NCBI RefSeq assembly: GCF_009601505.1
Contig: NZ_WITC01000018.1
Coordinates: 18,484 to 82,483, forward strand
From: Sinorhizobium terangae
GTDB lineage: Bacteria; Pseudomonadota; Alphaproteobacteria; Rhizobiales; Rhizobiaceae
Length of the DNA: 64,000 nucleotides
Reading direction: 5' to 3'
Part shown: positions 20,234-27,943 of the stretch, piece by piece
Layout: each line of letters begins with the position of its first letter
Position numbering within the stretch: position 1 is the first letter of the stretch
The notes under the pieces: model-generated
Seen by the model: only the letters and a program-made list of their open reading frames with translations
Told to the model about the DNA's origin: nothing
Database searches by the model: none
Program-made: the position numbers and the translations under genes

Positions 20234-20659
20234 CTAACTAGACGCGCGGCGCTGCTGCGGGCTGTTTGGTTCGTGCGCCTTCGAAGTGCCGTTCGTATGT
20301 TGGTCGGGGGTGAAGACGAACGCGGGGAAAGGGATATGTTCAAGGAATGCAAAACCTCTTGCCGGAGGCTTGGTGGTAGGTGCGCCTTGCATCCTCGCTG
20401 AGAGCTCGTCGAGATATTCCAGCGCCTCATGGGCGGCTAAGACCGTCAGCATTCTCCCGTCTGCCTGGCCCGCCTTCTGCAAGTCCTCTCTTGTCTTCTC
20501 CACCGTCTCCCGGACAAAGCCTTGCGGGTCATCGCTCTGTGAAGCGGCCCATTCGAGGAGGCGGCACATCATGATTTCATTCACTCGCAAGGCGGCGACG
20601 GTTTGACCAAGCAGGAGCGCCAGTTTCTGGAGCTTATCTGCGTCTATTTTTCGGGGCAT
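20234..20659 (-). CDS. Hypothetical protein
   Basis: A 141-residue hydrophilic protein with a helical N-terminal two-thirds (LQKLALLLGQTVAALRVNE, FVRETVEKTREDLQKAG) and a low-complexity C-terminus. I recognise no family. The ribosome-binding site (AAGGTG, about 12 bases from the ATG) is weak. It is convergent with the MerR gene in a region that looks less conserved than its flanks. Bases 20660-20920 show no convincing gene. Confidence 0.5.
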   Translation of the reverse strand: MPRKIDADKLQKLALLLGQTVAALRVNEIMMCRLLEWAASQSDDPQGFVRETVEKTREDLQKAGQADGRMLTVLAAHEALEYLDELSARMQGAPTTKPPARGFAFLEHIPFPAFVFTPDQHTNGTSKAHEPNSPQQRRASS

Positions 20660-20920
20660 CTGGAATTTTCACCTTTTTTGGCTTCCCTTCCGGAGTTTCG
20701 CCCAAGCTTGTTCGGTGACACTGCGTCGATGGAGGTCGAACGGCTCGGTTAAGCTTTTGTTCCCATCGGCGGGCTTCGGAATGGCAGAACAAGGGCGGGT
20801 GTTGGGCGAAGGCACGTTTCACGGAGGTCTGGCAAAGCGCATGCGGGCTTCCCAGGTTCGTTGCGACGGCTAGCAATTCTCCCGGACACCGTGATGCTCA
20901 AGCGCGAACGGTCGCTTCCT

Positions 20921-21064
20921 TCACGGATGAGCCTGGTTGGTGATCACCAGTGCCGGCCTGTCCGGCGCCACCTCCACCACTCTTCGATCGACCGCGAGGA
21001 TGCTCATAATGAGGGCGATGAGCACGAGAATAAGCGCCGAAAATGTGAGGCCTGCTTTATCCAT
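20921..21064 (-). CDS. Very small single-pass membrane protein
   Basis: A 47-residue product, MDKAG followed by one strongly hydrophobic segment (LTFSALILVLIALIMSILAV) and a polar tail. The frame stays open upstream for another 44 codons, but that part is not hydrophobic and the ATG at 21064 gives a clean signal-anchor protein. Small single-span proteins are common in rhizobia; the function is unknown and expression is unproven. Confidence 0.4.
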   Translation of the reverse strand: MDKAGLTFSALILVLIALIMSILAVDRRVVEVAPDRPALVITNQAHP

Positions 21065-21276
21065 CTCGCATTTTGGTGGGTTAAATGCGCGCAGAACGGG
21101 GCAAAATGCAGGGAGAATTGAGGCGCGGTCCGCCGTGGTAAATATTGCTTTAACGCAGCCGGATTTTAGCGCAGGCGCCGATCGCGTCATTTCCACACGG
21201 ATTGTTCTCTTTTCAACATACAGATCAATTTCGGGCTTGCGCTCCCAGCGTTGAGACTATAGGGGTTTTCTCGGTT

Positions 21277-21353
<77 letters not shown>

Positions 21354-21616
21354 TTTAATGACGTGGCAACGTCCTTCGCGATCACCATACGGCCAAGGCG
21401 CCGTTGCGGCAAACTCCCCAAGTCCAGGCAAAACTTCCTAAGTTCGCGATAGAGTTCCGCGTCGTGCAACGGGCACGCTCCAGTACGCGGGGGTGCGTAC
21501 TCTCCTTCTCGCCGCGCTACGGCCGCCGATCACGATCGAACCGGAGAACGGTTTTGTGATTTGGTCGCGGCGTGAGCGCCGGATAGACTGCGCCTGCAAC
21601 AACCAGGAGAAGCCTT

Positions 21617-21823
21617 ATGAAGACCATCCTCGTATTTGCAGCCGCATTCGCTTTATCGACAACGGTAGCCTCCGCCGAGTGCGTGGGGCACTCCAAGACC
21701 ACTGCATCTGTAGACAAGGAAATAACCACGGCCAGCGTCACCAAGGCCGAACAGTCGACGCCGGCGGAAGAGATCCTTCTGCAGCAGAAACAGCAGCAGG
21801 AAGAGCGACAAGCGGAAGAATAG
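21617..21823 (+). CDS. Small secreted protein, Gln/Glu-rich C-terminus
   Basis: The 68-residue product has a clean Sec signal peptide (residues 1-20, ending VASA) and a mature part with one cysteine and a terminal run rich in Gln and Glu (LLQQKQQQEERQAEE). An AGGAGAAG ribosome-binding site lies upstream of the ATG. No known family is recognised. It converges with the last gene of the polysaccharide operon and is probably unrelated to it. Confidence 0.55.
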   Translation: MKTILVFAAAFALSTTVASAECVGHSKTTASVDKEITTASVTKAEQSTPAEEILLQQKQQQEERQAEE

Positions 21824-21958
21824 ACCAACACGATCGGATGCCGGGCCTCCCGGGCCGGGCACGCCCAGCATCCGACGCTGCTCGTGAAGAACACCCCTCA
21901 ATCTTGTTTTGCCCCGACACCGCTGCCGTCGTGATGTGTCTTGCCGACTGCTGGTCGC

Positions 21959-23137
21959 TCAAGCGCGCTGGCGTATGGCTAGACGTCGGTAGAGTTCTTC
22001 CGTCCGGTCAAGCATTACGTCGAGCGTGAAACGATCCTTGCGGACCTCGGCCGCCTGGAGGAGGGCAGGATAGCTTTCCGGATCTGCAGCCGCGATCATC
22101 GTTTTCGTGAGCTGCGATACATCATCGCTGCTGGGAATGATGAAGCCATTCTCGCCATTCTCGATTACCGTTCTGGCGCCCCCGACATCGGAGATGATGA
22201 TCGGTCTGCCCGCGGCCGCGCCTTCCAGCATGACATAGGACATCGCTTCGTAGCGGCTCGGCATGACGAGAAGATCAAAGGCGGCCACAGCCTGAGGGCC
22301 GGTAAAGGCGGAGGTCAGGTGAATGCGGCTTTGCAGCCCGCTTGCCGCGATCGCGCGGCGAACCTCGTCCTCCAGTTCGCCGGTGCCGACCATCACGAGG
22401 TAGCTGTTCTTGACCGACGATGCCGCGCCCTTGAATGCATCTATCAGCCGCTCAGGCGCCTTCTGGCTGGAAAGACGGCCGATGAAGCCGAAGACGAATG
22501 CGTCGGCGGGAATCCCGAAGCTCGCGCGAACCGTCTTCGCCATGTCGGGCGAGGGGGGCGAAACTCCGTTGACGATCACGGATATTCGCTGTTCGGGCAT
22601 GCCGAGCGACAGTGCATGCCTGCGCTCGTCATCGGAAACGGCGATGAGGTGATCGGTGAAAAACCACGCCAAGGCCCACTCGATGGCGCCGTAGATCAAT
22701 CGGCCGGCATGATCGAGTGCCGGGTCCATCGTCCGGAAGGCATGCGGGGTGTAGACGCGCGGCGCGTGGCGCCCGGGCAGTCGCAGGCGTGTGAGGGCGC
22801 CGGCCTTGGAACTGTGGCCGTGCACGATGTCGAACGGTCCTGCGGTTCGGCTGATGCGCCGAAGGGCGCGGAAGGCCGACAGGTCGGACGGTCCAGGCGC
22901 ACGCTCCATGTCGACCGCGTGGAGGGCGGGCAAGTCGATTGCCTTGAGCTCACGAACGAAGCCGTCTTCCGCTCGCACCGGCGAATAGATCGCCTCGACG
23001 TGATGGCCGCGGGCCTGCATGCCGCGGCAGATATCGAGGAAATGCCGACCGGACCCGCCACCGCTCGGCTCCAGCACTTCGAGAAGGCGCAGCGGCTGAG
23101 CCGACGATCCGTCGGTTGCGGACGTGTCCATGGTCAT
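21959..23137 (-). CDS. Glycosyltransferase family 4 protein
   Basis: The 392-residue protein has a GT-B fold: an N-terminal GGGSGRHFLDICRGM acceptor loop, and a C-terminal donor domain with GFIGRLSSQKAPERLIDAF and PSRYEAMSYVMLEGAAAGRPII, in which the EX7E-type acid residues sit. It should transfer a sugar from a nucleotide donor onto a lipid-linked repeat unit at the inner-membrane face. Its ATG overlaps the end of the upstream polymerase gene by four bases. The open frame runs on to 23407, but the extra residues are out of context. Confidence 0.88.
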   Translation of the reverse strand: MTMDTSATDGSSAQPLRLLEVLEPSGGGSGRHFLDICRGMQARGHHVEAIYSPVRAEDGFVRELKAIDLPALHAVDMERAPGPSDLSAFRALRRISRTAGPFDIVHGHSSKAGALTRLRLPGRHAPRVYTPHAFRTMDPALDHAGRLIYGAIEWALAWFFTDHLIAVSDDERRHALSLGMPEQRISVIVNGVSPPSPDMAKTVRASFGIPADAFVFGFIGRLSSQKAPERLIDAFKGAASSVKNSYLVMVGTGELEDEVRRAIAASGLQSRIHLTSAFTGPQAVAAFDLLVMPSRYEAMSYVMLEGAAAGRPIIISDVGGARTVIENGENGFIIPSSDDVSQLTKTMIAAADPESYPALLQAAEVRKDRFTLDVMLDRTEELYRRLAIRQRA

Positions 23138-24378
23138 AGGTGCCTTCCGGCGCGGGCGCGCCATTGAAAGCGATATTCGAGGGCGGCACATCCCCAGATG
23201 ACGCCAAGCAGCATGTAGAAATGGCGCCAATGGTCGGTGTCGATGACATTGCCGATACCAACATGGCCGATCAGCGTGACCCATGCAATCATCAGGTACG
23301 GCTGCCATGGTCTGTCGTGCAGGAGGAAGCGGAAGCCCAGCGACAGCGTCCATGCGATCAGCGTCACATAGGCGATCAAGCCGATCCAGCCGTAGGACGT
23401 CAGGCACTTCAGCCAGATATTGTGTTCATCCTCCGGGAAAATGGTACTGAAAACCAGAGGGCCGATGCCGAGCGGTTTTTCCATCGACATCAGGAAGCCG
23501 ATCCGGTGCCGGTCGAACCGCCCAAGATGCCCGCCGTCGTATTCCTGAACAAGCTGGGAACGGTTTGAGAAAAGGGTCGCGACCTGCTCGGACTGCAGGG
23601 CTGCGGCGAGCGCGGCGACGATGAAGAGGGCGCCACACAAAGCCAGCACCAGGATACGCAGACGGAAGAGGCCGCTCCGCTCCTTCAGCAGCATGACGAA
23701 GACAAAGGCGACGACGCAGAAGAGATTGAGTGCCCAGGCCGCTCGCGAGAACGAGAGGAAAACGCCGAGTGCCAGGACGAGAAGTCCGGCGATCTTAGGC
23801 GGAGCGCGGTGGATCGGCTGGGTAAGTAGGCCATGGATGAGATAAAGCGCCGGCGCGGCGAGAAAGGGGCCAAAAACGTTCGGATCCTGGAACGCTCCCT
23901 TCGCGCGGTCATAGAGCGTGAAGTTGGCGCCGCCCGGTATGGCACCGAAATAGCCGAGAATGCCAAGGAGCGCCGTGATGACAGCAGCAGCAACCCAGGC
24001 ATTGAAGATCAGCCGCAGTCGTTGGTGCCGATCTTCGATGATCGCCGCAAAGAAGACAGCCGAGAGCGCGAGGAAGCCGGAGACGGCCATGTACATGGGC
24101 CCGGTGGCAAGGTCCGACATCGTGGTCAGCGACAGGATGCCGCCAACCATGAAGAGAACGAGGAGCGATAGCAACGGCGCTACATAGCGGGAAATCCTCA
24201 ACCCGAAGAGCGCCCACAGGCCGATGAGACACGCCATGAAGAGCTCGTAAGGCGCCGGCTCGGCGATGACGAAGCCGGAAAGAAAAACCGCGATTGCCAC
24301 GAAGCCGGAAGCGAGCAGCGAAATCGCGGCAAGCTGGGGGCGGAGGACAATTGGCGGGGATGCGCTCGCGGAGATCAA
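23134..24378 (-). CDS. O-antigen ligase/polymerase-like membrane protein (Wzy type)
   Basis: The 414-residue protein has about eleven hydrophobic segments and a large periplasmic loop around residues 270-320 (HLGRFDRHRIGFLMSMEKPLG, EDEHNIWLKCLTSYGW), the pattern of the O-antigen ligase (Wzy_C) family. In this cluster it is the likely polymerase that joins lipid-linked repeat units. It overlaps both neighbours by four bases, so the three genes are translationally coupled. Ligase and polymerase cannot be told apart by sequence alone. Confidence 0.85.
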   Translation of the reverse strand: MISASASPPIVLRPQLAAISLLASGFVAIAVFLSGFVIAEPAPYELFMACLIGLWALFGLRISRYVAPLLSLLVLFMVGGILSLTTMSDLATGPMYMAVSGFLALSAVFFAAIIEDRHQRLRLIFNAWVAAAVITALLGILGYFGAIPGGANFTLYDRAKGAFQDPNVFGPFLAAPALYLIHGLLTQPIHRAPPKIAGLLVLALGVFLSFSRAAWALNLFCVVAFVFVMLLKERSGLFRLRILVLALCGALFIVAALAAALQSEQVATLFSNRSQLVQEYDGGHLGRFDRHRIGFLMSMEKPLGIGPLVFSTIFPEDEHNIWLKCLTSYGWIGLIAYVTLIAWTLSLGFRFLLHDRPWQPYLMIAWVTLIGHVGIGNVIDTDHWRHFYMLLGVIWGCAALEYRFQWRARAGRHL

Positions 24379-25937
24379 TAGGCGTTATCCGTGTTGAGCA
24401 ACCGGAACGGCGTCAGAACAAGGATCTTCAGATCGAAGAGCAGCGACCAGTTTTCGATGTAGTAGAGATCGAATGCGGTGCGGAAACGGATCTTTTCGTC
24501 ATTGTCGATCTCGCCGCGCCAACCGTTGATTTGTGCCCAGCCGGTCACCCCGGGCTTGACGCGATGGCGGGCAAAATAGCCCTCGACGACATCGGAATAG
24601 GTGCGGTTTCGCGTTTGCGCCAGAACGGCGTGTGGGCGCGGGCCGACCAGTGAAAGCTCGCCCTTCAACACGTTGAAGATCTGCGGCAGTTCGTCGATCG
24701 AAGACTTGCGCAGAAAACGGCCGATAGGGGTCACCCGCGGGTCTCCCTTGGTGACGGCGCTGCGAGCGGTCGGGTCGCTCATATGCGCATACATCGAGCG
24801 GAACTTGTAAACCTCGATCGTCTCGTTGTTGAAGCCGTGTCGGGCCTGCTTGAAGATGACCGGCCCTGGAGACGTGACCTTGACGGCGACAGCAGCGGCA
24901 AGCATCACCGGCCAAAGGAAAAGAAGGGCGGCGACGCTGAAGAAAATGTCGAAACAGCGCTTCGCCACGGAGTCCCAATCGGCGATCGGCTTGTCGAAGA
25001 TGTCGAGCATCGGCACCTGTCCGACATGGGAATAGCTGCGCGGCCGGAAGCGCAGGTTGTTGGCGTGCGCAGCCAACCGTATGTCGACCGGGAGAATCCA
25101 GAGCTTCCTCAACAGTTCGAGGATGCGTTTTTCAGCAGTCAGCGGCAGCGAGATGATCAACATGTCGATTCTTGCAAGCCGGGCGAATTCGACGAGTTCG
25201 TTGACCGTCCCCAATTTCGGGTATCCGGCGATCATGTTTGGTGATCGCCGCTCGTCGCGATCGTCGAAGATGCCGCAGATACGGATATCATTGTCCGGCT
25301 GATGTTCGATCGTGCGGATCAGATCCTTGGCCGGCTGGCCACCGCCGACGATCACCGCGCGACGTTCCATTGTGCCGTTGCGCGACCAATGGCGGATCGA
25401 ATAGGCGATGAAGGCGCGCTGAGCGATAAGGAAGAGCGCGCCGCCGATGAACCACCCCGCGATCCAGACGCGGGAATATTGATGCCCGGATTTCAGAAAG
25501 AAAAGCGCAAGCGCAATAGCGCCGAAGGCGGTCGCCCAGGCACCCAGAACGCGCGGCGTCATTCGCAGCCAGGCCCGCAGCGCCGGCACCTGGTAGCCAT
25601 CGGCGATCTGGATGGCCGCGACGGCAAGTGCAGAGCCCCCGGCCAGAATTGCAAGATAGACGGGCAGTTGTTCGACGGCCGGTCGGACATAGTAGGCGTT
25701 GATGCCATAGCCGATGGCGAAGAGAACGCAGAAATCGAGCAGCCGGATCAGGCCCGTGATCATGGTGGGCGAATAGGTGTCGGCGCGGAACTGAAGCGCG
25801 ATCTGTCGTGCCAGCGGATTTAGCTCCGTGGCGCCTTTTTCCCCGATCGTCTCTTCGGGGGCGGCCGTCCGGATCTCGGAGATCTTCTTGCGAAGCGCTT
25901 CCGGATTGAATGCCTCGGGCCTTTCGTAGTGGTTCAT
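24375..25937 (-). CDS. Polyprenyl-phosphate sugar-1-phosphate transferase (WcaJ/ExoY type)
   Basis: This 520-residue enzyme starts repeat-unit synthesis by moving hexose-1-phosphate from a nucleotide sugar to undecaprenyl phosphate. It has four N-terminal membrane helices (about 60-195), a CoA-binding-like domain (RRAVIVGGGQPAKDLIRTIE, about 205-320) and the C-terminal catalytic domain with KRCFDIFFSVAALL, YKFRSMY, KSSIDELPQIFNVLKGELS and VGPRP. This is the full WcaJ architecture rather than the short ExoY form. The exact sugar is unknown. Confidence 0.93.
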   Translation of the reverse strand: MNHYERPEAFNPEALRKKISEIRTAAPEETIGEKGATELNPLARQIALQFRADTYSPTMITGLIRLLDFCVLFAIGYGINAYYVRPAVEQLPVYLAILAGGSALAVAAIQIADGYQVPALRAWLRMTPRVLGAWATAFGAIALALFFLKSGHQYSRVWIAGWFIGGALFLIAQRAFIAYSIRHWSRNGTMERRAVIVGGGQPAKDLIRTIEHQPDNDIRICGIFDDRDERRSPNMIAGYPKLGTVNELVEFARLARIDMLIISLPLTAEKRILELLRKLWILPVDIRLAAHANNLRFRPRSYSHVGQVPMLDIFDKPIADWDSVAKRCFDIFFSVAALLFLWPVMLAAAVAVKVTSPGPVIFKQARHGFNNETIEVYKFRSMYAHMSDPTARSAVTKGDPRVTPIGRFLRKSSIDELPQIFNVLKGELSLVGPRPHAVLAQTRNRTYSDVVEGYFARHRVKPGVTGWAQINGWRGEIDNDEKIRFRTAFDLYYIENWSLLFDLKILVLTPFRLLNTDNAY

Positions 25938-25996
25938 GGTCTCTTCCTGGCGGTGAAGTCCCTGCGCCCGGATAGCAGAAAGCCACTAAGAAACGC

Positions 25997-27166
25997 TTAC
26001 GTTGTAACGAGCTGTCCTCGCGCCCGGGCCGCATCGCCTGCCAGATCATGATACAGCCGCATCACGTTCTTTGTCATGACCGACGCGGCGAAGCGGGATT
26101 TAAACGCCTTGGGATCCGGCATCATTCTTTCGGGCCAGTCGTGCTCGACGATTGTGGCGGCCATGATCGCTGCCAGAGAAGCGACGTTGGGTTCGGCAAG
26201 CGCACCGCTGTCGGCGCCGAAAACCTCCGGAATCCCGCCGACCCGTGTCGCGATGCAGGGCTTGCCGGCGGCAAGTGCCTCAAGCACGATATAGGGCATC
26301 GATTCCGCACGCGAGGGGATGACGACCGTGCGCGCAAGCGCGAAGGCCTCTCTCGCCTTCATGGCCGGGAGCATCTTGATGCGCCGCCCGAGCCCCTTGC
26401 GCAGTTTCATTTCTGCGTATTGCTGCTGTTGCGGCCCGTCGCCGATCATCAGGGCGGAGAAAGGGCGGCCGGCGATCCGCTCGGCCGCAGCAAAGCTCTC
26501 CACAAACAGATCGGGACCCTTGAGGTCCCGCATCATGCCGATATACAAAAAATCCACTGCGTCCGGCGCAACCGTGACGGGATCGAATTCGCGGTCGTCG
26601 ATGCCGTTATAGATCAGTTCGTTGCGACCGAGCGGCCGGCCGACCTTTGCGAAATAGGTTTGGCGTTCGTAATCGCAGACGAAGACGAGAGCGTCTGTGA
26701 GGCGCTCCTGCAGCCGCTCGAGACGGAAAATCGCTCGACCTTTCAACGATCTTGAATCGTAGTGGAGGCTGCCGCCGTGGGGTGAATAAAGGCGGGCTAC
26801 GCGATACTTGTTGACCCGCAAGGCTGAACCGATGATGCGCGCAAGGACGCCGCCTTTGGCGCCGTGCCCGTGCAGCACATCCGGTTGTAAACTTCTGATT
26901 TCGCTATAGCTGCGCCAAAGTGCGACAATGTCGGACGGTCCGATGGCGCGGTGAATGGGCAGGCGAACGATGCCGAGCGCCAGATAGGGGCGGATCGCAT
27001 CGAACAGGGCGTCTTCGTGAGCGCCGCCGGTCGTGCTGTCGCACAGAATTCCCACCTCGTGCCCGGAATTGGCGTGGGCTTCGGCTAGATCCCGTACGTG
27101 CCGGAATATGCCGCCGACCGGCGACCTGAAGCAATGAAGGATGCGCAGTGGACGTTCGTTCTGCAT
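25997..27166 (-). CDS. Glycosyltransferase family 4 protein
   Basis: The 389-residue protein resembles the other family-4 enzyme of the cluster: ILHCFRSPVGGIFRHVRDLAEAH at the N-terminus, a donor domain with YIGMMRDLKGPDLFVESF and PSRAESMPYIVLEALAAGKPCI. It lies five bases downstream of the export lipoprotein gene and about 60 bases before the sugar transferase gene. It probably adds the second or later sugar to the repeat unit. Confidence 0.88.
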   Translation of the reverse strand: MQNERPLRILHCFRSPVGGIFRHVRDLAEAHANSGHEVGILCDSTTGGAHEDALFDAIRPYLALGIVRLPIHRAIGPSDIVALWRSYSEIRSLQPDVLHGHGAKGGVLARIIGSALRVNKYRVARLYSPHGGSLHYDSRSLKGRAIFRLERLQERLTDALVFVCDYERQTYFAKVGRPLGRNELIYNGIDDREFDPVTVAPDAVDFLYIGMMRDLKGPDLFVESFAAAERIAGRPFSALMIGDGPQQQQYAEMKLRKGLGRRIKMLPAMKAREAFALARTVVIPSRAESMPYIVLEALAAGKPCIATRVGGIPEVFGADSGALAEPNVASLAAIMAATIVEHDWPERMMPDPKAFKSRFAASVMTKNVMRLYHDLAGDAARARGQLVTT

Positions 27167-27171
27167 GGATG

Positions 27172-27747
27172 TCAGAACAGCCGTTCGCGGACATAGATCG
27201 TGTCACCGGCCATGACCGGGTCGGAAATCGGCACACGGCCGGTAATAATGCGGCCGTTGATCTTGCGGGTGATATCGGCGTTCGACTGGTTCGCACGCGC
27301 CGAGAAGCCGCCGGCCACCGCGATCGCATTCTGAACCGTCATGCCGGGAACATAGCTGTATTGGCCGGCTTGGCCCACTTCGCCCATGATGAACACGGAA
27401 CGATAGCGGTCCACCTCGATCGTGACGTCCGGATCCCGGAGAAAGCCCTCGCGCAGCTTTGCGGCGATCATGCCTTCCAGTTCCGGCAGCGTATGGCCGC
27501 GCGACGGTATGGCGCCGATCAGCGGGAAGGCGACATAACCGGCTTGATCGACGGTATAGGTGCCACTGAGACCGGCCTGTTCGAAGACGTTGATGCGAAG
27601 GCGGTCGCCGCTGTCCAGCCTGTAGGGCTGGATGGTGGCCTCGCTGAAGGCTTTGGGAGCCGGTTGGTAGCTCGTGCAGCCGCCGACCAGTGCAGACAAT
27701 ATCGCCAATGCGATAGCGCGTGCTGTCTTTTTGCCTGCGGTCGACAT
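27172..27747 (-). CDS. Polysaccharide export outer-membrane lipoprotein (OPX/Wza-like, short form)
   Basis: The 191-residue precursor has a lipoprotein signal with Cys24 in LVGGC. A Poly_export domain begins near residue 42 (YRLDSGDRLRINVFEQAGLSG) and is followed by SLBB-like segments (FIMGEVGQAGQYSYVPGMTVQNAIAVAGGF). It is shorter than full Wza, as in ExoF-like proteins, and lacks the C-terminal membrane-spanning helix. It is the first gene of the minus-strand polysaccharide operon and is divergent from the co-polymerase gene. Confidence 0.9.
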   Translation of the reverse strand: MSTAGKKTARAIALAILSALVGGCTSYQPAPKAFSEATIQPYRLDSGDRLRINVFEQAGLSGTYTVDQAGYVAFPLIGAIPSRGHTLPELEGMIAAKLREGFLRDPDVTIEVDRYRSVFIMGEVGQAGQYSYVPGMTVQNAIAVAGGFSARANQSNADITRKINGRIITGRVPISDPVMAGDTIYVRERLF

Positions 27748-27799
27748 ATGGGTCTCGGACTCCGGAAACGATCACCTCTGGCGACGTTATCGATCCGTT

Positions 27800-27887
27800 A
27801 GGGTTAATAGCCGGTAAACTCGCCCAGGAATTTTGATTTGGCGGCGGCAGGGAGCGCCACCTCAGGGTTGTGCCCGATATTAACCCT
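27800..27887. promoter_or_regulatory. Divergent promoter region with mirrored AGGGTTAAT motifs
   Basis: AGGGTTAAT (27800-27808) and its exact complement ATTAACCCT (27879-27887) face each other in the 196-base gap between the export and co-polymerase genes. The first also reads TTAA-N7-TAAAC (27804-27819), one mismatch from the alphaproteobacterial CtrA box TTAA-N7-TTAAC. The layout suggests one regulator serving both promoters. CtrA is only a candidate. Confidence 0.4.
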
Positions 27888-27943
27888 TGCGTTACCATGT
27901 TCCTTTACTTTCCGGCCGAATGAAGAACCTTCGGAGTTGAGGC

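Noticed and set aside
20634..20876. 80-codon minus-strand frame upstream of the 141-residue hypothetical gene
   Set aside because: No ribosome-binding site, no plausible composition, overlaps the next start; probably non-coding leader.
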